Positions 45,060 through 53,830 of a DNA stretch of 64,000 bases are shown here, one piece after another. The notes beneath the pieces are model-generated. The model had not been told where the DNA came from. It made no database searches and worked only from the letters and a program-made list of their open reading frames with translations. The translations under genes and the position numbers were made by a program. The stretch covers positions 32,191 to 96,190 of the forward strand of contig DDUL01000052.1 in assembly GCA_002344785.1 (NCBI GenBank). The letters run 5' to 3'. The DNA is from Bdellovibrionaceae bacterium UBA2339 (lineage in GTDB: Bacteria > Bdellovibrionota > Bdellovibrionia > Bdellovibrionales > JAMPXM01). Position 1 is the first letter of the stretch. Each line of letters begins with the position of its first letter.

Positions 45060-45740
45060 GGCTCAGGCTTGTAGGCTTTTGGTCAAGATTGGGTCAACGC
45101 CAAAAGAGCTTTCGCTCACCTCAGCGCATTGCGAGATGTCGCGCTTATGCCCTGCATTAAGTTATTGAAATAACTAATGCCAATCCTTGCTGACTAGAGC
45201 AAATACTCTAATTGCACAAAAACTAAACGCACTTCTTGGGGCACGCAGGGGACACAAGCCAGCGCCGATCCTGAACGCGACAAATTGCCCCTTCGGCGAA
45301 GGTGCCCGCAATTCGAGATTGGCCCGAAGCCAGTACCAACGGTCGCAATGTCTACTTGATTGTCGGACTTCAAAGTGTGAAGACGTCGCGGCTCACATTG
45401 TCCCTCACCGAGTCCCGCTTTGGCGAATCGGCCTCGCTCCGAACTCAGATCTGAAGTCGGTTCGACGCTTGAACTGCTGAAAAATTAAGCCACTTAGGAT
45501 TGGCCTAACCGCAGACAGCGAGGGCGGAATTCTTTGAAGCGAGTTTGATTCGGCGGTGGACTCGACGGCCATTATTAGGCAAAAGTAGGGGGCAAATTGT
45601 GAACCAAACTTTTCGCTGGGCCGTGGGCTCTGCTTTGAATTGTTTGAATTGGCACTCTGTGCTTCGGCATCGAGCGCTCGATTCACAAAGCGAAGGTTGA
45701 AAATGCTTGGGTCGAACAGCATCTGAGAGGAGTCCCTGCC
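45060..45740. other. 681-bp intergenic region between divergent operons
   Basis: It separates the fabG-like gene (minus) and the cytochrome oxidase operon (plus) and must contain both promoters. Open frames inside (45187-45480 plus, 45405-45722 minus) have odd composition and no ribosome-binding site. It holds the hairpin-dyad at 45154-45180 and a small hairpin CCCTTCGGCGAAGG near 45289. A small RNA is possible, but nothing identifies one. Confidence 0.5.
45154..45180. promoter_or_regulatory. AT-rich inverted repeat upstream of the fabG-like gene
   Basis: GCATT-A-AGTTAT and ATAACT-AATGC pair around TGAA with one bulged A. It lies 95 bp before the fabG-like start. Its size and AT-richness suit an operator for a TetR- or FadR-type acyl regulator, which is inference. 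Confidence 0.4.
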
Positions 45741-46319
45741 ATGTCGGGTGGACCAATTGATCCTTCACATCGCGAAGAAACGCAAAGCTCGGTCAATGCG
45801 GCCGGTATGCGCATGTTCATCTTCTCCATGGCCGCGGCCATGTTGTTCTTTGTTTATGTGTCGTTCCTGAGCGGCGGCGTGGACCTTAAAGAAGTGAAAG
45901 AAGTGGCGCCCGAGGCCGCGCAAACCGTGGCGGCTGCAGCACCGGAAAAACCCGTCGATGTTTCTGGCATCACTGAGCCGTGGATCGAGGATGAGCGCAT
46001 GGTCGCTCATGGCAAAAAACTCTACGGCGTCAACTGCGCCGCTTGCCATGGTGCTGAAGGTAAAGGTGACGGCATCGCGGGTGCGAGCCTGAATCCGAAG
46101 CCGCGCAATTTGATCGAAGGAAAGTGGAAAAAGGGCGGCGACTCCCTTGGTCTTTTCACCACGCTCACCAAGGGAATCGAAGGCACTTCGATGCAAGGCT
46201 ACTCGCACATGCCAGCGAAGGATCGTTGGGCTTTGGTGCAGTTCATTCGCTCCATCACGACCGACAAAGTGGCCGAAAAAGCTGAAGACGTGGCGAAGAA
46301 GGCCGCTTCGCTCAAGTGA
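45741..46319 (+). CDS. membrane-anchored monoheme cytochrome c
   Basis: 192 residues. An N-terminal membrane segment (MFIFSMAAAMLFFVYVSFL, about 25-43) anchors a periplasmic heme domain with CAACH (about 99-103) and a sixth-ligand methionine in TSMQGYSHMP. The tail is Lys/Glu/Ala-rich. It probably carries electrons to the caa3 oxidase encoded by the genes that follow. It is the first gene of the oxidase operon. AGAGGAG stands about 9 bases before the ATG. Confidence 0.9.
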   Translation: MSGGPIDPSHREETQSSVNAAGMRMFIFSMAAAMLFFVYVSFLSGGVDLKEVKEVAPEAAQTVAAAAPEKPVDVSGITEPWIEDERMVAHGKKLYGVNCAACHGAEGKGDGIAGASLNPKPRNLIEGKWKKGGDSLGLFTTLTKGIEGTSMQGYSHMPAKDRWALVQFIRSITTDKVAEKAEDVAKKAASLK

Positions 46320-46350
46320 TTCGAATCGATTCTTCGAAAGGACTCTCGTC

Positions 46351-47262
46351 TTGATCCAAGCGCTCCGCACTTTCACAACTGTGTCGATCCGCACGAAAGC
46401 CCATGTTTGGGCGTCGTGCTGCGCACTTTTTTTGGTCGGGGCGACGTTGTCGGGCGGGGAGTTCGCTTGGGCCGCTGGGCGTGGCGACATTCACAAGCTC
46501 AAAGAAGGTTTTGCGAATGAAGTGCCGAAGCCGCTTGAAGAAGTGGGCATCGATCCTCGTCAGGGCAGCAAAGTCGATCTGAATTTGAGTTTCACGGATC
46601 ACGACGGGAAGAAGCTTGCGCTCAAGGATTTGATGAGCGACGGCAAGCCGATCTTGCTGAGCTTGGCCTACTACTCTTGTCCCAGTCTTTGTAACTTCCA
46701 TTTGAATGGCTTGAACGATGCCTTTCGCAAGATGCCCAAAGCATTGGGCGAAGAGTTCCGACTTGTCGTCGTGAGCATCGACCCCAGCGAAAAGCCCGAG
46801 CTGGCGAAGGCGAAGCGCCAGAGTTACCTCGAGGCCTATGGCCGCCAAGACGCCGCGGCCGGCTGGCACTTTTTGACCGGCGAAGAGGCTTCCATTCGCG
46901 CACTCGCACAGGCCGTTGGTTTTAAGTATCGCTGGGACGAAAATCAAAAGCAGTGGGCCCACGCCGCAGCGGCGATGGCGATTTCACCAGACGGAACCAT
47001 CTCGCGCTATCACTATGGCATCACCTTTGATCCCAAAGTCTTGCGGCTATCGATGATCGAAGCCTCGCAGGGACAGGTCGGCAGCGTGGTCGACAAATTA
47101 ATCCTCTATTGTTTTCATTTTGATCCCCAAGCCAACAAGTATGTGTTGGCCGCATTCAACGTCATGCGCGTCGGCGGTCTTTTGATCGTCCTCGTGCTCG
47201 GGGCGTTCTTGCTGCCATTTTGGACGAGGAATTCGAAAGCGAGTGAAGGAGAGATTCGATGA
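46351..47262 (+). CDS. SCO1/SenC copper chaperone
   Basis: About 303 residues. A signal or membrane segment (VWASCCALFLVGATLSG) is followed by a thioredoxin fold with the copper-binding CxxxC (SCPSLC) and a distal His in RYHYGITFDP. A C-terminal membrane segment (VGGLLIVLVLGAFLLPF) is present, as in Sco proteins of oxidase operons of this type. Sco delivers copper to the CuA site of subunit II. The start is taken as TTG at 46351 because AAAGGA is 8 bases upstream; a frame extending to 46147 lies inside the cytochrome gene. The stop overlaps coxB by 4 bp. Confidence 0.9.
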   Translation: MIQALRTFTTVSIRTKAHVWASCCALFLVGATLSGGEFAWAAGRGDIHKLKEGFANEVPKPLEEVGIDPRQGSKVDLNLSFTDHDGKKLALKDLMSDGKPILLSLAYYSCPSLCNFHLNGLNDAFRKMPKALGEEFRLVVVSIDPSEKPELAKAKRQSYLEAYGRQDAAAGWHFLTGEEASIRALAQAVGFKYRWDENQKQWAHAAAAMAISPDGTISRYHYGITFDPKVLRLSMIEASQGQVGSVVDKLILYCFHFDPQANKYVLAAFNVMRVGGLLIVLVLGAFLLPFWTRNSKASEGEIR

Positions 47263-48377
47263 ATCGAGGCTCTGAACGCAGTGTGATGCCCCAAATGAAA
47301 CAGCAGTTAAGCAAGCAAGTGAAGCGGGCCATGGCCCTCGGCGCGGCCTTGGTTGCGATGTTGGCCGACAAGTCCGTGTTGGCGAGCACATTGATGCCGC
47401 CGGCGGTGACCAAGACAGCCGGTGAAGTCGACGACATCTATATTTTCTTGCTGGTGTCGAGTTTGATCTCGTTCATCATCTTGATCGGCGGCATGATTTA
47501 CTTTGTCGTCAAGTATCAGCGTCGATCTGCGACCGATAAGACGGCCTACATCACTCACGATCATCGTCTCGAGTTCGCGTGGTCGTTCATCCCCTTGGTG
47601 ATCTTCATGTTCGTGTTCGCATGGGGCTGGAAAGTCTATCACGACATGCGCGCCTTTCCGGAGAACGCTCTGGAAGTTCATGTGATGGCGAAGAAGTGGG
47701 ACTGGCGCTTTCTTTATAAGAATGGCAAGGAAGTGACTTCCGCCCTCGATGCGAAGAATGAGCGCGTGCCTGCGACGATGGTGGTGCCGGTGAATCGACC
47801 GGTGAAGCTCATTATGGCGTCGGAGAAAATTTCTGCGAACTCGACCGACCCGTCGGATCGCCCCGTGCTCCACTCCTTCTATATTCCCGCGATGCGGATC
47901 AAGCAGGACGTGGTTCCTGGTCGATACACAGCGCTGTGGTTCGAGGCCGAGAAGGAAGGCGATTATTGGGTTTTCTGTACGGAGTATTGCGGAGCCGGCC
48001 ACTCGGCGATGAAGGCGAAATTGAAGGTGGTCTCCAACGAAGAGTTTGAAAAGTGGCTGAGCGCGGAAGGCGGCGGTGAGATGTCGTTGGCTGACGTGGG
48101 GCGAGGGCTCTTCGGTTCGCAGGCTTGCATCGGCTGTCACAGTCTCGATGGTTCGCGTCTTGTCGGTCCGAGCTTCAAGGGACTGTTCGGAGCCAAGGCC
48201 CACAAAGTCGAGGGCAGCAGCGTTGATGTGAATGAAGAATATATTCGCGAAAGCATTCTGAACCCCAACGCCAAAGTCGCCGCGGGCTATCCGCCTGGGG
48301 TGATGCCGGCCTATGCCGGTCAGCTCTCGGATGAACAAATCCTCGCGCTGATCGAATTCATCAAGACTGTGAAGTAA
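47259..48377 (+). CDS. coxB: caa3-type cytochrome c oxidase subunit II with fused cytochrome c
   Basis: 372 residues. Two membrane helices lie in the first 130 residues after a signal-like N-terminus. The CuA domain has the copper ligands in CTEYCGAGHSAM with an upstream His in PVLHSFYIP. The C-terminal 100 residues are a cytochrome c domain with CIGCH and a late methionine in PGVMPAYAG, which defines a caa3-type enzyme that accepts electrons through its own heme. The ATG overlaps the sco stop (ATGA). It forms the oxidase core with CoxA. Confidence 0.97.
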   Translation: MNRGSERSVMPQMKQQLSKQVKRAMALGAALVAMLADKSVLASTLMPPAVTKTAGEVDDIYIFLLVSSLISFIILIGGMIYFVVKYQRRSATDKTAYITHDHRLEFAWSFIPLVIFMFVFAWGWKVYHDMRAFPENALEVHVMAKKWDWRFLYKNGKEVTSALDAKNERVPATMVVPVNRPVKLIMASEKISANSTDPSDRPVLHSFYIPAMRIKQDVVPGRYTALWFEAEKEGDYWVFCTEYCGAGHSAMKAKLKVVSNEEFEKWLSAEGGGEMSLADVGRGLFGSQACIGCHSLDGSRLVGPSFKGLFGAKAHKVEGSSVDVNEEYIRESILNPNAKVAAGYPPGVMPAYAGQLSDEQILALIEFIKTVK

Positions 48378-48393
48378 GGAAGAAGGAGAACTC

Positions 48394-49998
48394 ATGGCAT
48401 CCGGAAGCACAGCTTCAGCGGCCCATCACGATCACAACTATCTCAATCATGAGAAGGGCCTGTGGTCGTGGTTGACGACGTTGGATCACAAACGCATCGG
48501 CATTCTCTATTTCATTACCGTCGCGCTCTTCTTCTTGGTCGGCGGAATCTTCGCGCTGTTGATTCGCACTGAACTTTTCAGTTCGGGTCAGACGATCATG
48601 ACGGCGGACGATTACACGCGTTCGATGACCTATCACGGCGCGATCATGGTGTTCTTCGTGATCATTCCTGGAATTCCCGCCTTCCTGGGCAACTTCTTCC
48701 TGCCGATGCAGATCGGCGCGAAGGACGTCGCATTTCCGCGTCTGAACTTGCTCAGCTGGTATTGCTTGATCGGTGGCGCTGCGGTCGCGCTGACTTCGCT
48801 CGCGTTTGGCGGTGCGGATACAGGTTGGACCTTCTACACGCCGTATTCGATCAGCATGAAACCCGCTGTGATTTGGATGGTGATGGGTGCATTCATCGCT
48901 GGATTCTCGTCGATCCTCACGGGATTGAATTTCGTGGTCACCACGCACAAGCTGCGTGCGCCCGGCATGACGATGAATCGCATTCCGCTGTTCGTGTGGG
49001 CCTTGTACTCAACCGCCATCATCCAAGTTTTGGCGACTCCGGTTCTGGCCATCACCTTGTTGCTGTTGGCGGCGGAGAACATCTTCGGCATCGGCTTCTT
49101 TGATCCCGCGCTCGGCGGCGATCCGGTGTTGTTCCAACACTTTTTCTGGTTCTACTCGCACCCGGCTGTGTACATCATGATCTTGCCAGCGTTTGGTGTG
49201 ATCTCGGAACTGATCACGGCATTCTCGCGCAAAACGATCTTTGGTTACACAGCGATCGCGTATTCGAGCTTGGCGATCGCGGCGGTGTCCTTCTTCGTTT
49301 GGGGCCACCACATGTTCGTGTCGGGTCAGTCGGAGTGGGCGGGCGTTGTCTTCTCCTTCCTCACGATGTTGGTGGGTGTTCCGACGGCGATTAAGTTGTT
49401 CAACTGGATGGCCACGCTTTACAAAGGCTCGATCAATTTGTCGGCGCCGATGTTGTACGCTTTGGGCTTCATGTTCTTGTTCACCATCGGTGGCGTGACC
49501 GGCATCTTCTTGGCGACAATCGCCACGGACGTTCACTTCCACGACACCTATTTCGTCGTCGCGCATTTTCACTATGTGATGGTGGGCGGAACCTTGATGG
49601 CGATCATGGGCGGCATCTTCTATTGGTTCCCGAAGATGTTCGGAAAACTGGTGAACGACACCGTCGCTCGCTGGTCTTTCTTCTTCATCTTCATGGGTTT
49701 CAACGTGACCTTCTTCCCCCAATTCGTTTTGGGTTCGATGGGCATGCCCCGACGATACTTCGATTACCTTCCGGAGTACGAGTACTTGAACCAGCTCTCG
49801 ACGATTGGCGCTTACATGATCGGGATCGGTTTTGTGATCGGCGGTTGGGCCGTGATTCAAGGTCTGCTCAATGGCAAGCCTTCTGGGCCGAACCCCTGGG
49901 GCGCGAAGACCTTGGAATGGACAACGGCATCTCCGCCTCCGCATGAGAACTTCATTCAACAACCCATTGTGACGGCAGGTCCCTATGAGTACCGCTAA
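48394..49998 (+). CDS. coxA: cytochrome c oxidase subunit I, A2 type
   Basis: 534 residues with twelve membrane helices. Heme a and heme a3-CuB ligands are visible: the first His in TYHGAIMVF, then WFYSHPAVYIMILPAFG, WGHHMFVSGQ and HDTYFVVAHFHYVM. The HPxVY motif has Ala in the place of the Glu of A1 oxidases and is preceded by YS, which marks the A2 subfamily (as in Thermus caa3) with its alternative proton path. The enzyme reduces oxygen to water and pumps protons. AAGGAG lies before the ATG, and coxC overlaps its end by 14 bp. Confidence 0.98.
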   Translation: MASGSTASAAHHDHNYLNHEKGLWSWLTTLDHKRIGILYFITVALFFLVGGIFALLIRTELFSSGQTIMTADDYTRSMTYHGAIMVFFVIIPGIPAFLGNFFLPMQIGAKDVAFPRLNLLSWYCLIGGAAVALTSLAFGGADTGWTFYTPYSISMKPAVIWMVMGAFIAGFSSILTGLNFVVTTHKLRAPGMTMNRIPLFVWALYSTAIIQVLATPVLAITLLLLAAENIFGIGFFDPALGGDPVLFQHFFWFYSHPAVYIMILPAFGVISELITAFSRKTIFGYTAIAYSSLAIAAVSFFVWGHHMFVSGQSEWAGVVFSFLTMLVGVPTAIKLFNWMATLYKGSINLSAPMLYALGFMFLFTIGGVTGIFLATIATDVHFHDTYFVVAHFHYVMVGGTLMAIMGGIFYWFPKMFGKLVNDTVARWSFFFIFMGFNVTFFPQFVLGSMGMPRRYFDYLPEYEYLNQLSTIGAYMIGIGFVIGGWAVIQGLLNGKPSGPNPWGAKTLEWTTASPPPHENFIQQPIVTAGPYEYR

Positions 49999-50665
49999 AA
50001 CTGGATCCGGTTATCATCACGCTCATCACTACGACAGCGCGGAACATGAATATGTGAGCTCCAAGCAGGGCGTATGGCTCTTTCTCTGCACGGAGATCTT
50101 GATGTTCGGTGGCCTCTTTGTGGGCTATGCGATCTTCCACCACATCTACCCTGAGATTTTCAAAGTCGGTTCGAAGTTCACCGACTGGCGCTTGGGCGCG
50201 GCGAACACTGTTGTGCTGCTGGGAAGCTCGTTCACCATGGCCCTTGGCATTTACTACTCGCAGAAAAAAGAGCAGAGCAAAGCCGTGGCGATGTTGGCGA
50301 TCACAATTCTGTGTGGCGCGATCTTCATGGGCATCAAGTACATTGAGTACTCGCACAAGATCCATCTGGGTCTGTTGCCGGGCTCTTGGTACACGGCGGA
50401 TCCGGCATCGTTGGTGAAGTATGTGGGAGACATGGAGATTCCTTCGAATCTGCCGATGTATTTCTCCTTTTACTACATGATGACCGGGATTCACGGCATT
50501 CACGTGCTCGTGGGCATGGGCCTGATCGCGTGGGTGATGATTCGAGCGATGAAGGGCGAGTTCGGTCCGCATTATTACACGCCGGTCGAAGGCGTCGGAC
50601 TGTTCTGGCATTTGGTCGACTTGGTTTGGATTTATCTGTTTCCGCTACTTTACTTGGTGTCGTAA
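49985..50665 (+). CDS. coxC: cytochrome c oxidase subunit III
   Basis: 226 residues with five to seven membrane helices. Subunit III features are present: GVWLFLCTEILMFGGLF near the N-terminus, MTGIHGIHVLVGMG and FWHLVDLVWIYLFPLLYL at the end. It stabilises subunit I and proton uptake. The ATG lies within the last codons of coxA, indicating translational coupling. Confidence 0.97.
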   Translation: MSTAKTGSGYHHAHHYDSAEHEYVSSKQGVWLFLCTEILMFGGLFVGYAIFHHIYPEIFKVGSKFTDWRLGAANTVVLLGSSFTMALGIYYSQKKEQSKAVAMLAITILCGAIFMGIKYIEYSHKIHLGLLPGSWYTADPASLVKYVGDMEIPSNLPMYFSFYYMMTGIHGIHVLVGMGLIAWVMIRAMKGEFGPHYYTPVEGVGLFWHLVDLVWIYLFPLLYLVS

Positions 50666-50677
50666 CGGAGGTCGCAC

Positions 50678-51004
50678 ATGGGACATGGAACGGGACAAGA
50701 ATCGACTCACGAGCATCATATCATTCCGTTTGCGACCTACTTGAAGGTGTTCATCTCCCTTCTGGTTTTGACGGTCATCACGGTCGCAGCGGCTCGAGTG
50801 GACTTCGGCGCATTGAACGCTGTCGTGGCGTTCGCCATCGCTTCGGTGAAGGCGGGACTGGTTTTGGCGATCTTCATGCACTTGAAGTACGACGATAAGC
50901 TCAACCGAGTGATCATCGGCTCATCGGTGTTCTTTCTGATCATTCTGTGGATTTTCTGTATTCTGGATATTTTCACGCGCGTGGGCCAAAGCTCCACGCT
51001 GTGA
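50678..51004 (+). CDS. coxD: cytochrome c oxidase subunit IV (prokaryotic type)
   Basis: 108 residues with three membrane helices (about 19-37, 45-63 and 78-98), the typical layout of the small bacterial subunit IV (CtaF/COX4_pro). The segment KAGLVLAIFMHLKYD is conserved in this family. It supports assembly of the oxidase. GGAGG lies 6 bases before the ATG, 12 bp after coxC. A terminator follows 50 bp after the stop. Confidence 0.93.
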   Translation: MGHGTGQESTHEHHIIPFATYLKVFISLLVLTVITVAAARVDFGALNAVVAFAIASVKAGLVLAIFMHLKYDDKLNRVIIGSSVFFLIILWIFCILDIFTRVGQSSTL

Positions 51005-51053
51005 TCGCCGAGCGCCTTTGCTTGTGCGCTAGATCTTCATTTGCGAGCTTTGC

Positions 51054-51086
51054 AAGGCCCGTCGCTTTCCGAGCGGTGGGCCTTTT
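51054..51086 (+). terminator. rho-independent terminator of the oxidase operon
   Basis: AAGGCCC and GGGCCTT bracket an inner small stem (CGCT/AGCG) and are followed by TTTT. It lies 50 bp after coxD and separates the structural genes from the heme A genes. Confidence 0.7.
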
Positions 51087-51282
51087 ACGTTATGGCCCTT
51101 TGCGCTTCGTGTGTCGACGGAAGGATCTTGGCGCATTGTTCAAGTTGGCTTGGCCTGGCGCCTAGGGACGAGCGACTGAATTCGAACTCATAGGTGTTGA
51201 GATCAATATGCCTTGTGATGCCTACCGAAGCGATCGGCTGGGCTTGACCCGTCGCCCAAATCGGGCGAAAGCCTTGAGCCAC

Positions 51283-52185
51283 ATGCGCATGTTTTTCGAT
51301 CTGACCAAGGGTGGAATTGTCAGCTTCGTCCTCGTCACGGGGGCAGCGGGCTATGCCATGAGCATGGACTTGGAAGCGCCGGTCAGTTTGGCGCATTTTG
51401 TGACGAGCCTTGCGGCCTTGTTCTTTCTCTCAGCGGGTAGCTTTGCGCTGAATCAAGCTCAGGAAGCTGGACTCGATCTGAAAATGCCGCGCACGCAGCG
51501 ACGTCCAATTCCCGCGGGCCGAGTGTCGGTGATGCAGGCATGGATTCTGGGTGTCGGCTTTGTGCTTTTGGGTGCATTCGCCAGTGTGCTGATTAACACC
51601 ACCGTTTTGGCTTTGGGACTTGCGACAGTGTTTCTCTACAACGTGACCTACACGATGTGGTGGAAACGCAAATGGGCCTTTGGCGCCGTGCCGGGTGCGA
51701 TCCCAGGCGCCATGCCCGTATTGATCGGCTACGCCGCGAACAACGAGAACATTTGGGCTGCCGAGCCGATGTACTTGTTCCTCATCATGTTCCTCTGGCA
51801 GATGCCGCACTTCTGGTCCTTGGCGATTCGATTCCGCGACGACTACGAACGCGGCGGAATTCCGGTTTTGCCGGCGGTGTTGGGTACTGAGCGAACTTTG
51901 TATCACATGGCGCTTTACCTCTTGGCTTATGTCGCGACGGCGGCGATGGCGCCTTGGTTCACGTCTGCGCGCTGGGCGCATCTCGTGTTGGTATGGCCTT
52001 TGGCCTTCTGGGTGTTTTATCAGTTCGTGCTTTTTTATAAGTCTGTGGTTGAAAAGCATGAGCGATCGCGATGGTTGCCATTCTTTCTTTGGACGAATCT
52101 TTCGGTGTTGGTCTTCCTTGCGGCGCCTGTGTTGGATCGTTGGACCATGCACTGGATGGCTCTGGCGGCATGGGGAGGCGAGTGA
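51283..52185 (+). CDS. ctaB: protoheme IX farnesyltransferase
   Basis: About 300 residues of the UbiA superfamily with nine membrane helices. The prenyl diphosphate-binding motif is NQAQEAGLDLKMPRTQRRP, with the second Asp-rich motif near RFRDDYERGGIP. The enzyme adds farnesyl to heme B to give heme O for the oxidase. The start at 51283 (MRMFFDLTKGG) suits the family; an in-frame ATG at 51208 would add 25 residues. Neither has a strong ribosome-binding site. Its end overlaps ctaA by 1 bp. Confidence 0.96.
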   Translation: MRMFFDLTKGGIVSFVLVTGAAGYAMSMDLEAPVSLAHFVTSLAALFFLSAGSFALNQAQEAGLDLKMPRTQRRPIPAGRVSVMQAWILGVGFVLLGAFASVLINTTVLALGLATVFLYNVTYTMWWKRKWAFGAVPGAIPGAMPVLIGYAANNENIWAAEPMYLFLIMFLWQMPHFWSLAIRFRDDYERGGIPVLPAVLGTERTLYHMALYLLAYVATAAMAPWFTSARWAHLVLVWPLAFWVFYQFVLFYKSVVEKHERSRWLPFFLWTNLSVLVFLAAPVLDRWTMHWMALAAWGGE

Positions 52186-53189
52186 TGAGTTCACTGCGCG
52201 CGTTTCGCAACTACTTGATGGTCTTGGCCGCGGCGATTGTCGGCTTGATGGCGTTGGGCGCTGGAGTGCGAACGATGCGCGCTGGGCTTTCTTGCCCGGA
52301 TTGGCCGCTGTGTTTTGGTAAAGTCATTCCTGATTTTCATGTGGGCGTGTGGTTCGAGTTTGTTCATCGCGCTTACGCGGGCTTAGTGGCGCTGATGTTT
52401 TTGGGCGCGATGATTTGGGCTTGGCGTTCGCGCGAAGTGCCGCGCATTGCGAAGTGGGCCTCGGTTGTTTCAGCTGTGTTTTTGACTTTGCAAATTTTGA
52501 TGGGCGCACTGACTGTGCTCTGGTTGGTGAAAGCGCTCGTGGTGACGACACATCTCTTGTTGGCCACGGTGTTTTTAGTCGGCGTATGGGTGATGTTGAT
52601 CGCCGTGCAGTTGCGGCTTCAGCCGATGAACTTTGAGCGCCGCGCGCCCGTGGGTCTCAGGGCCTTGTCCCTCGCCCTGCCTCTTCTCATCTTTGTGCAA
52701 ATTGCGATCGGTGGTCTGGTGGCCTCGACGTATTCGGGTTCGGTTTGCGTAGACTGGCCATTGTGCAATGGGCAGTGGGTGCCGACTTGGCGGGGCGCGA
52801 TTGGTCTGCAGATCATTCATCGCTTTGTCGCGTACGCCCTGACTTTGGTGATTCTGGCGATGGCGATTTGGGCGTGGAAGTCGCCGCGGATCGATACGCA
52901 TTGGAAGAAAATTTTGAATGTGCAGGCCGGCCTTGTGCTCGCGCAGCTCGTGTGCGGAGTCGCAAATCTGATGATGTACATCCCGCCGAGCATCACTGTG
53001 CTTCATCAGAGTTTGGCTGTCGCGCTGTTGGGAGCTTCGCTTTGGGTGGCGACGCGTGCTTATTTGGAAAGTTTTAAGAGCGCGGAAAGTCCGGCTGCTT
53101 CTCGGGTGCCGCGTTCTGAAATGCCGGCAGATCCAGACAGCAAACGCGAATTCGGCGCAGGGTCGGGAAAGCTTCCAGCGACACCTTGA
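52185..53189 (+). CDS. ctaA: heme A synthase (CtaA/COX15)
   Basis: About 334 residues with eight membrane helices in two related halves. Heme-binding histidines are in EFVHRAYAGLV, VTTHLLLATVF, QIIHRFVAYAL and VLHQSLAVALL, and the paired cysteines are in CPDWPLC and CVDWPLC, the pattern of type 1/2 CtaA enzymes. It oxidises heme O to heme A. The ATG overlaps the ctaB stop (TGATG), with GGGGAGG upstream. The last 38 residues (from about ESFKSAES) form a polar tail that overlaps the 3' end of the convergent maiA gene by 116 bp. Confidence 0.96.
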   Translation: MSSLRAFRNYLMVLAAAIVGLMALGAGVRTMRAGLSCPDWPLCFGKVIPDFHVGVWFEFVHRAYAGLVALMFLGAMIWAWRSREVPRIAKWASVVSAVFLTLQILMGALTVLWLVKALVVTTHLLLATVFLVGVWVMLIAVQLRLQPMNFERRAPVGLRALSLALPLLIFVQIAIGGLVASTYSGSVCVDWPLCNGQWVPTWRGAIGLQIIHRFVAYALTLVILAMAIWAWKSPRIDTHWKKILNVQAGLVLAQLVCGVANLMMYIPPSITVLHQSLAVALLGASLWVATRAYLESFKSAESPAASRVPRSEMPADPDSKREFGAGSGKLPATP

Positions 53190-53742
53190 AGCGGTCGGCG
53201 TTTGCTAAATGAGGAATTACAAAACAGTCCGCCGCCGTGGGATGATCGCCCAAGGCGAATCGGCCCGCTTTGTCGGCGAGGAAGGCTTCAAGCGTCTCGC
53301 ATCCGTGGCGAATCCAGTACGCGGCCCAAGCGTCGCGCTGATCCTGTGTCGCTTGAAACTCCTTTTCGAGTTTTTGGAGTACGCGCAAGTTGTGAACCGG
53401 CTGCGCGCCGCTGTTCACGATTTCGCAGGCTTGCAGCGTGATCGCTCGCTGTTGCGGGTCGACGGGAATTAGCCGCGGAGAAAATTGCACAGAGTCCAAG
53501 TAATCGATGATGGCCATCGACTGTCCAAGAACAAAGTCGCCATGAATCAGTGTGGGCACTTCGCGACTGGGATTGAGTCGCCGATAGGTCTCGGCATGCT
53601 GTTGGCCGCCGCCTTCGAGCAAATGCACGGGCGAAATCTCGTAGGGAATACCTTTGAGGTTCAGGGCGATGCGAACACGGTAAGAGGCTGAGGAGCGAAA
53701 ATAGCTATACAGTTTCATGGGGGCGGTGGAAGTGCTGGTCAT
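53074..53742 (-). CDS. maiA: maleylacetoacetate isomerase (zeta-class GST)
   Basis: 222 residues. The glutathione-site motif SSASYRVRIALNLKG near residue 17, NPSREVPTL, and QSMAIIDYLD define the thioredoxin-like domain; the helical domain ends in the usual VANAxRF-like LANADRF and LPAFQNAAPEKQPD. The enzyme converts maleylacetoacetate to fumarylacetoacetate in tyrosine and homogentisate degradation, using glutathione. It is divergent from the fumarylacetoacetase-family gene, so the two probably share a control region. Its 3' end lies antisense to the tail of ctaA, and its own C-terminus is family-like. Confidence 0.94.
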   Translation of the reverse strand: MTSTSTAPMKLYSYFRSSASYRVRIALNLKGIPYEISPVHLLEGGGQQHAETYRRLNPSREVPTLIHGDFVLGQSMAIIDYLDSVQFSPRLIPVDPQQRAITLQACEIVNSGAQPVHNLRVLQKLEKEFQATQDQRDAWAAYWIRHGCETLEAFLADKAGRFALGDHPTAADCFVIPHLANADRFKVSLEAFPTLRRIRVCCLDLPAFQNAAPEKQPDFPRS

Positions 53743-53830
53743 GAATCTGATTCAGCCTTGAATGAAGTCGCGGCGCACGCCGCAGCGAGGCGTTTGCCCT
53801 TCGGCGGGTGGCGGTTTAGAACTGCTGTCT

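Noticed and set aside
45187..45722. Two small open frames (plus 45187-45480, minus 45405-45722) in the gap before the oxidase operon.
   Set aside because: They overlap each other on opposite strands, lack ribosome-binding sites and have Arg/Ser/Cys-rich shadow-like composition.
47307..48410. A 367-codon minus-strand frame opposite coxB, and a similar one at 49009-49962 opposite coxA.
   Set aside because: Both mirror strongly conserved oxidase genes and show His/Arg-rich composition without a fold.
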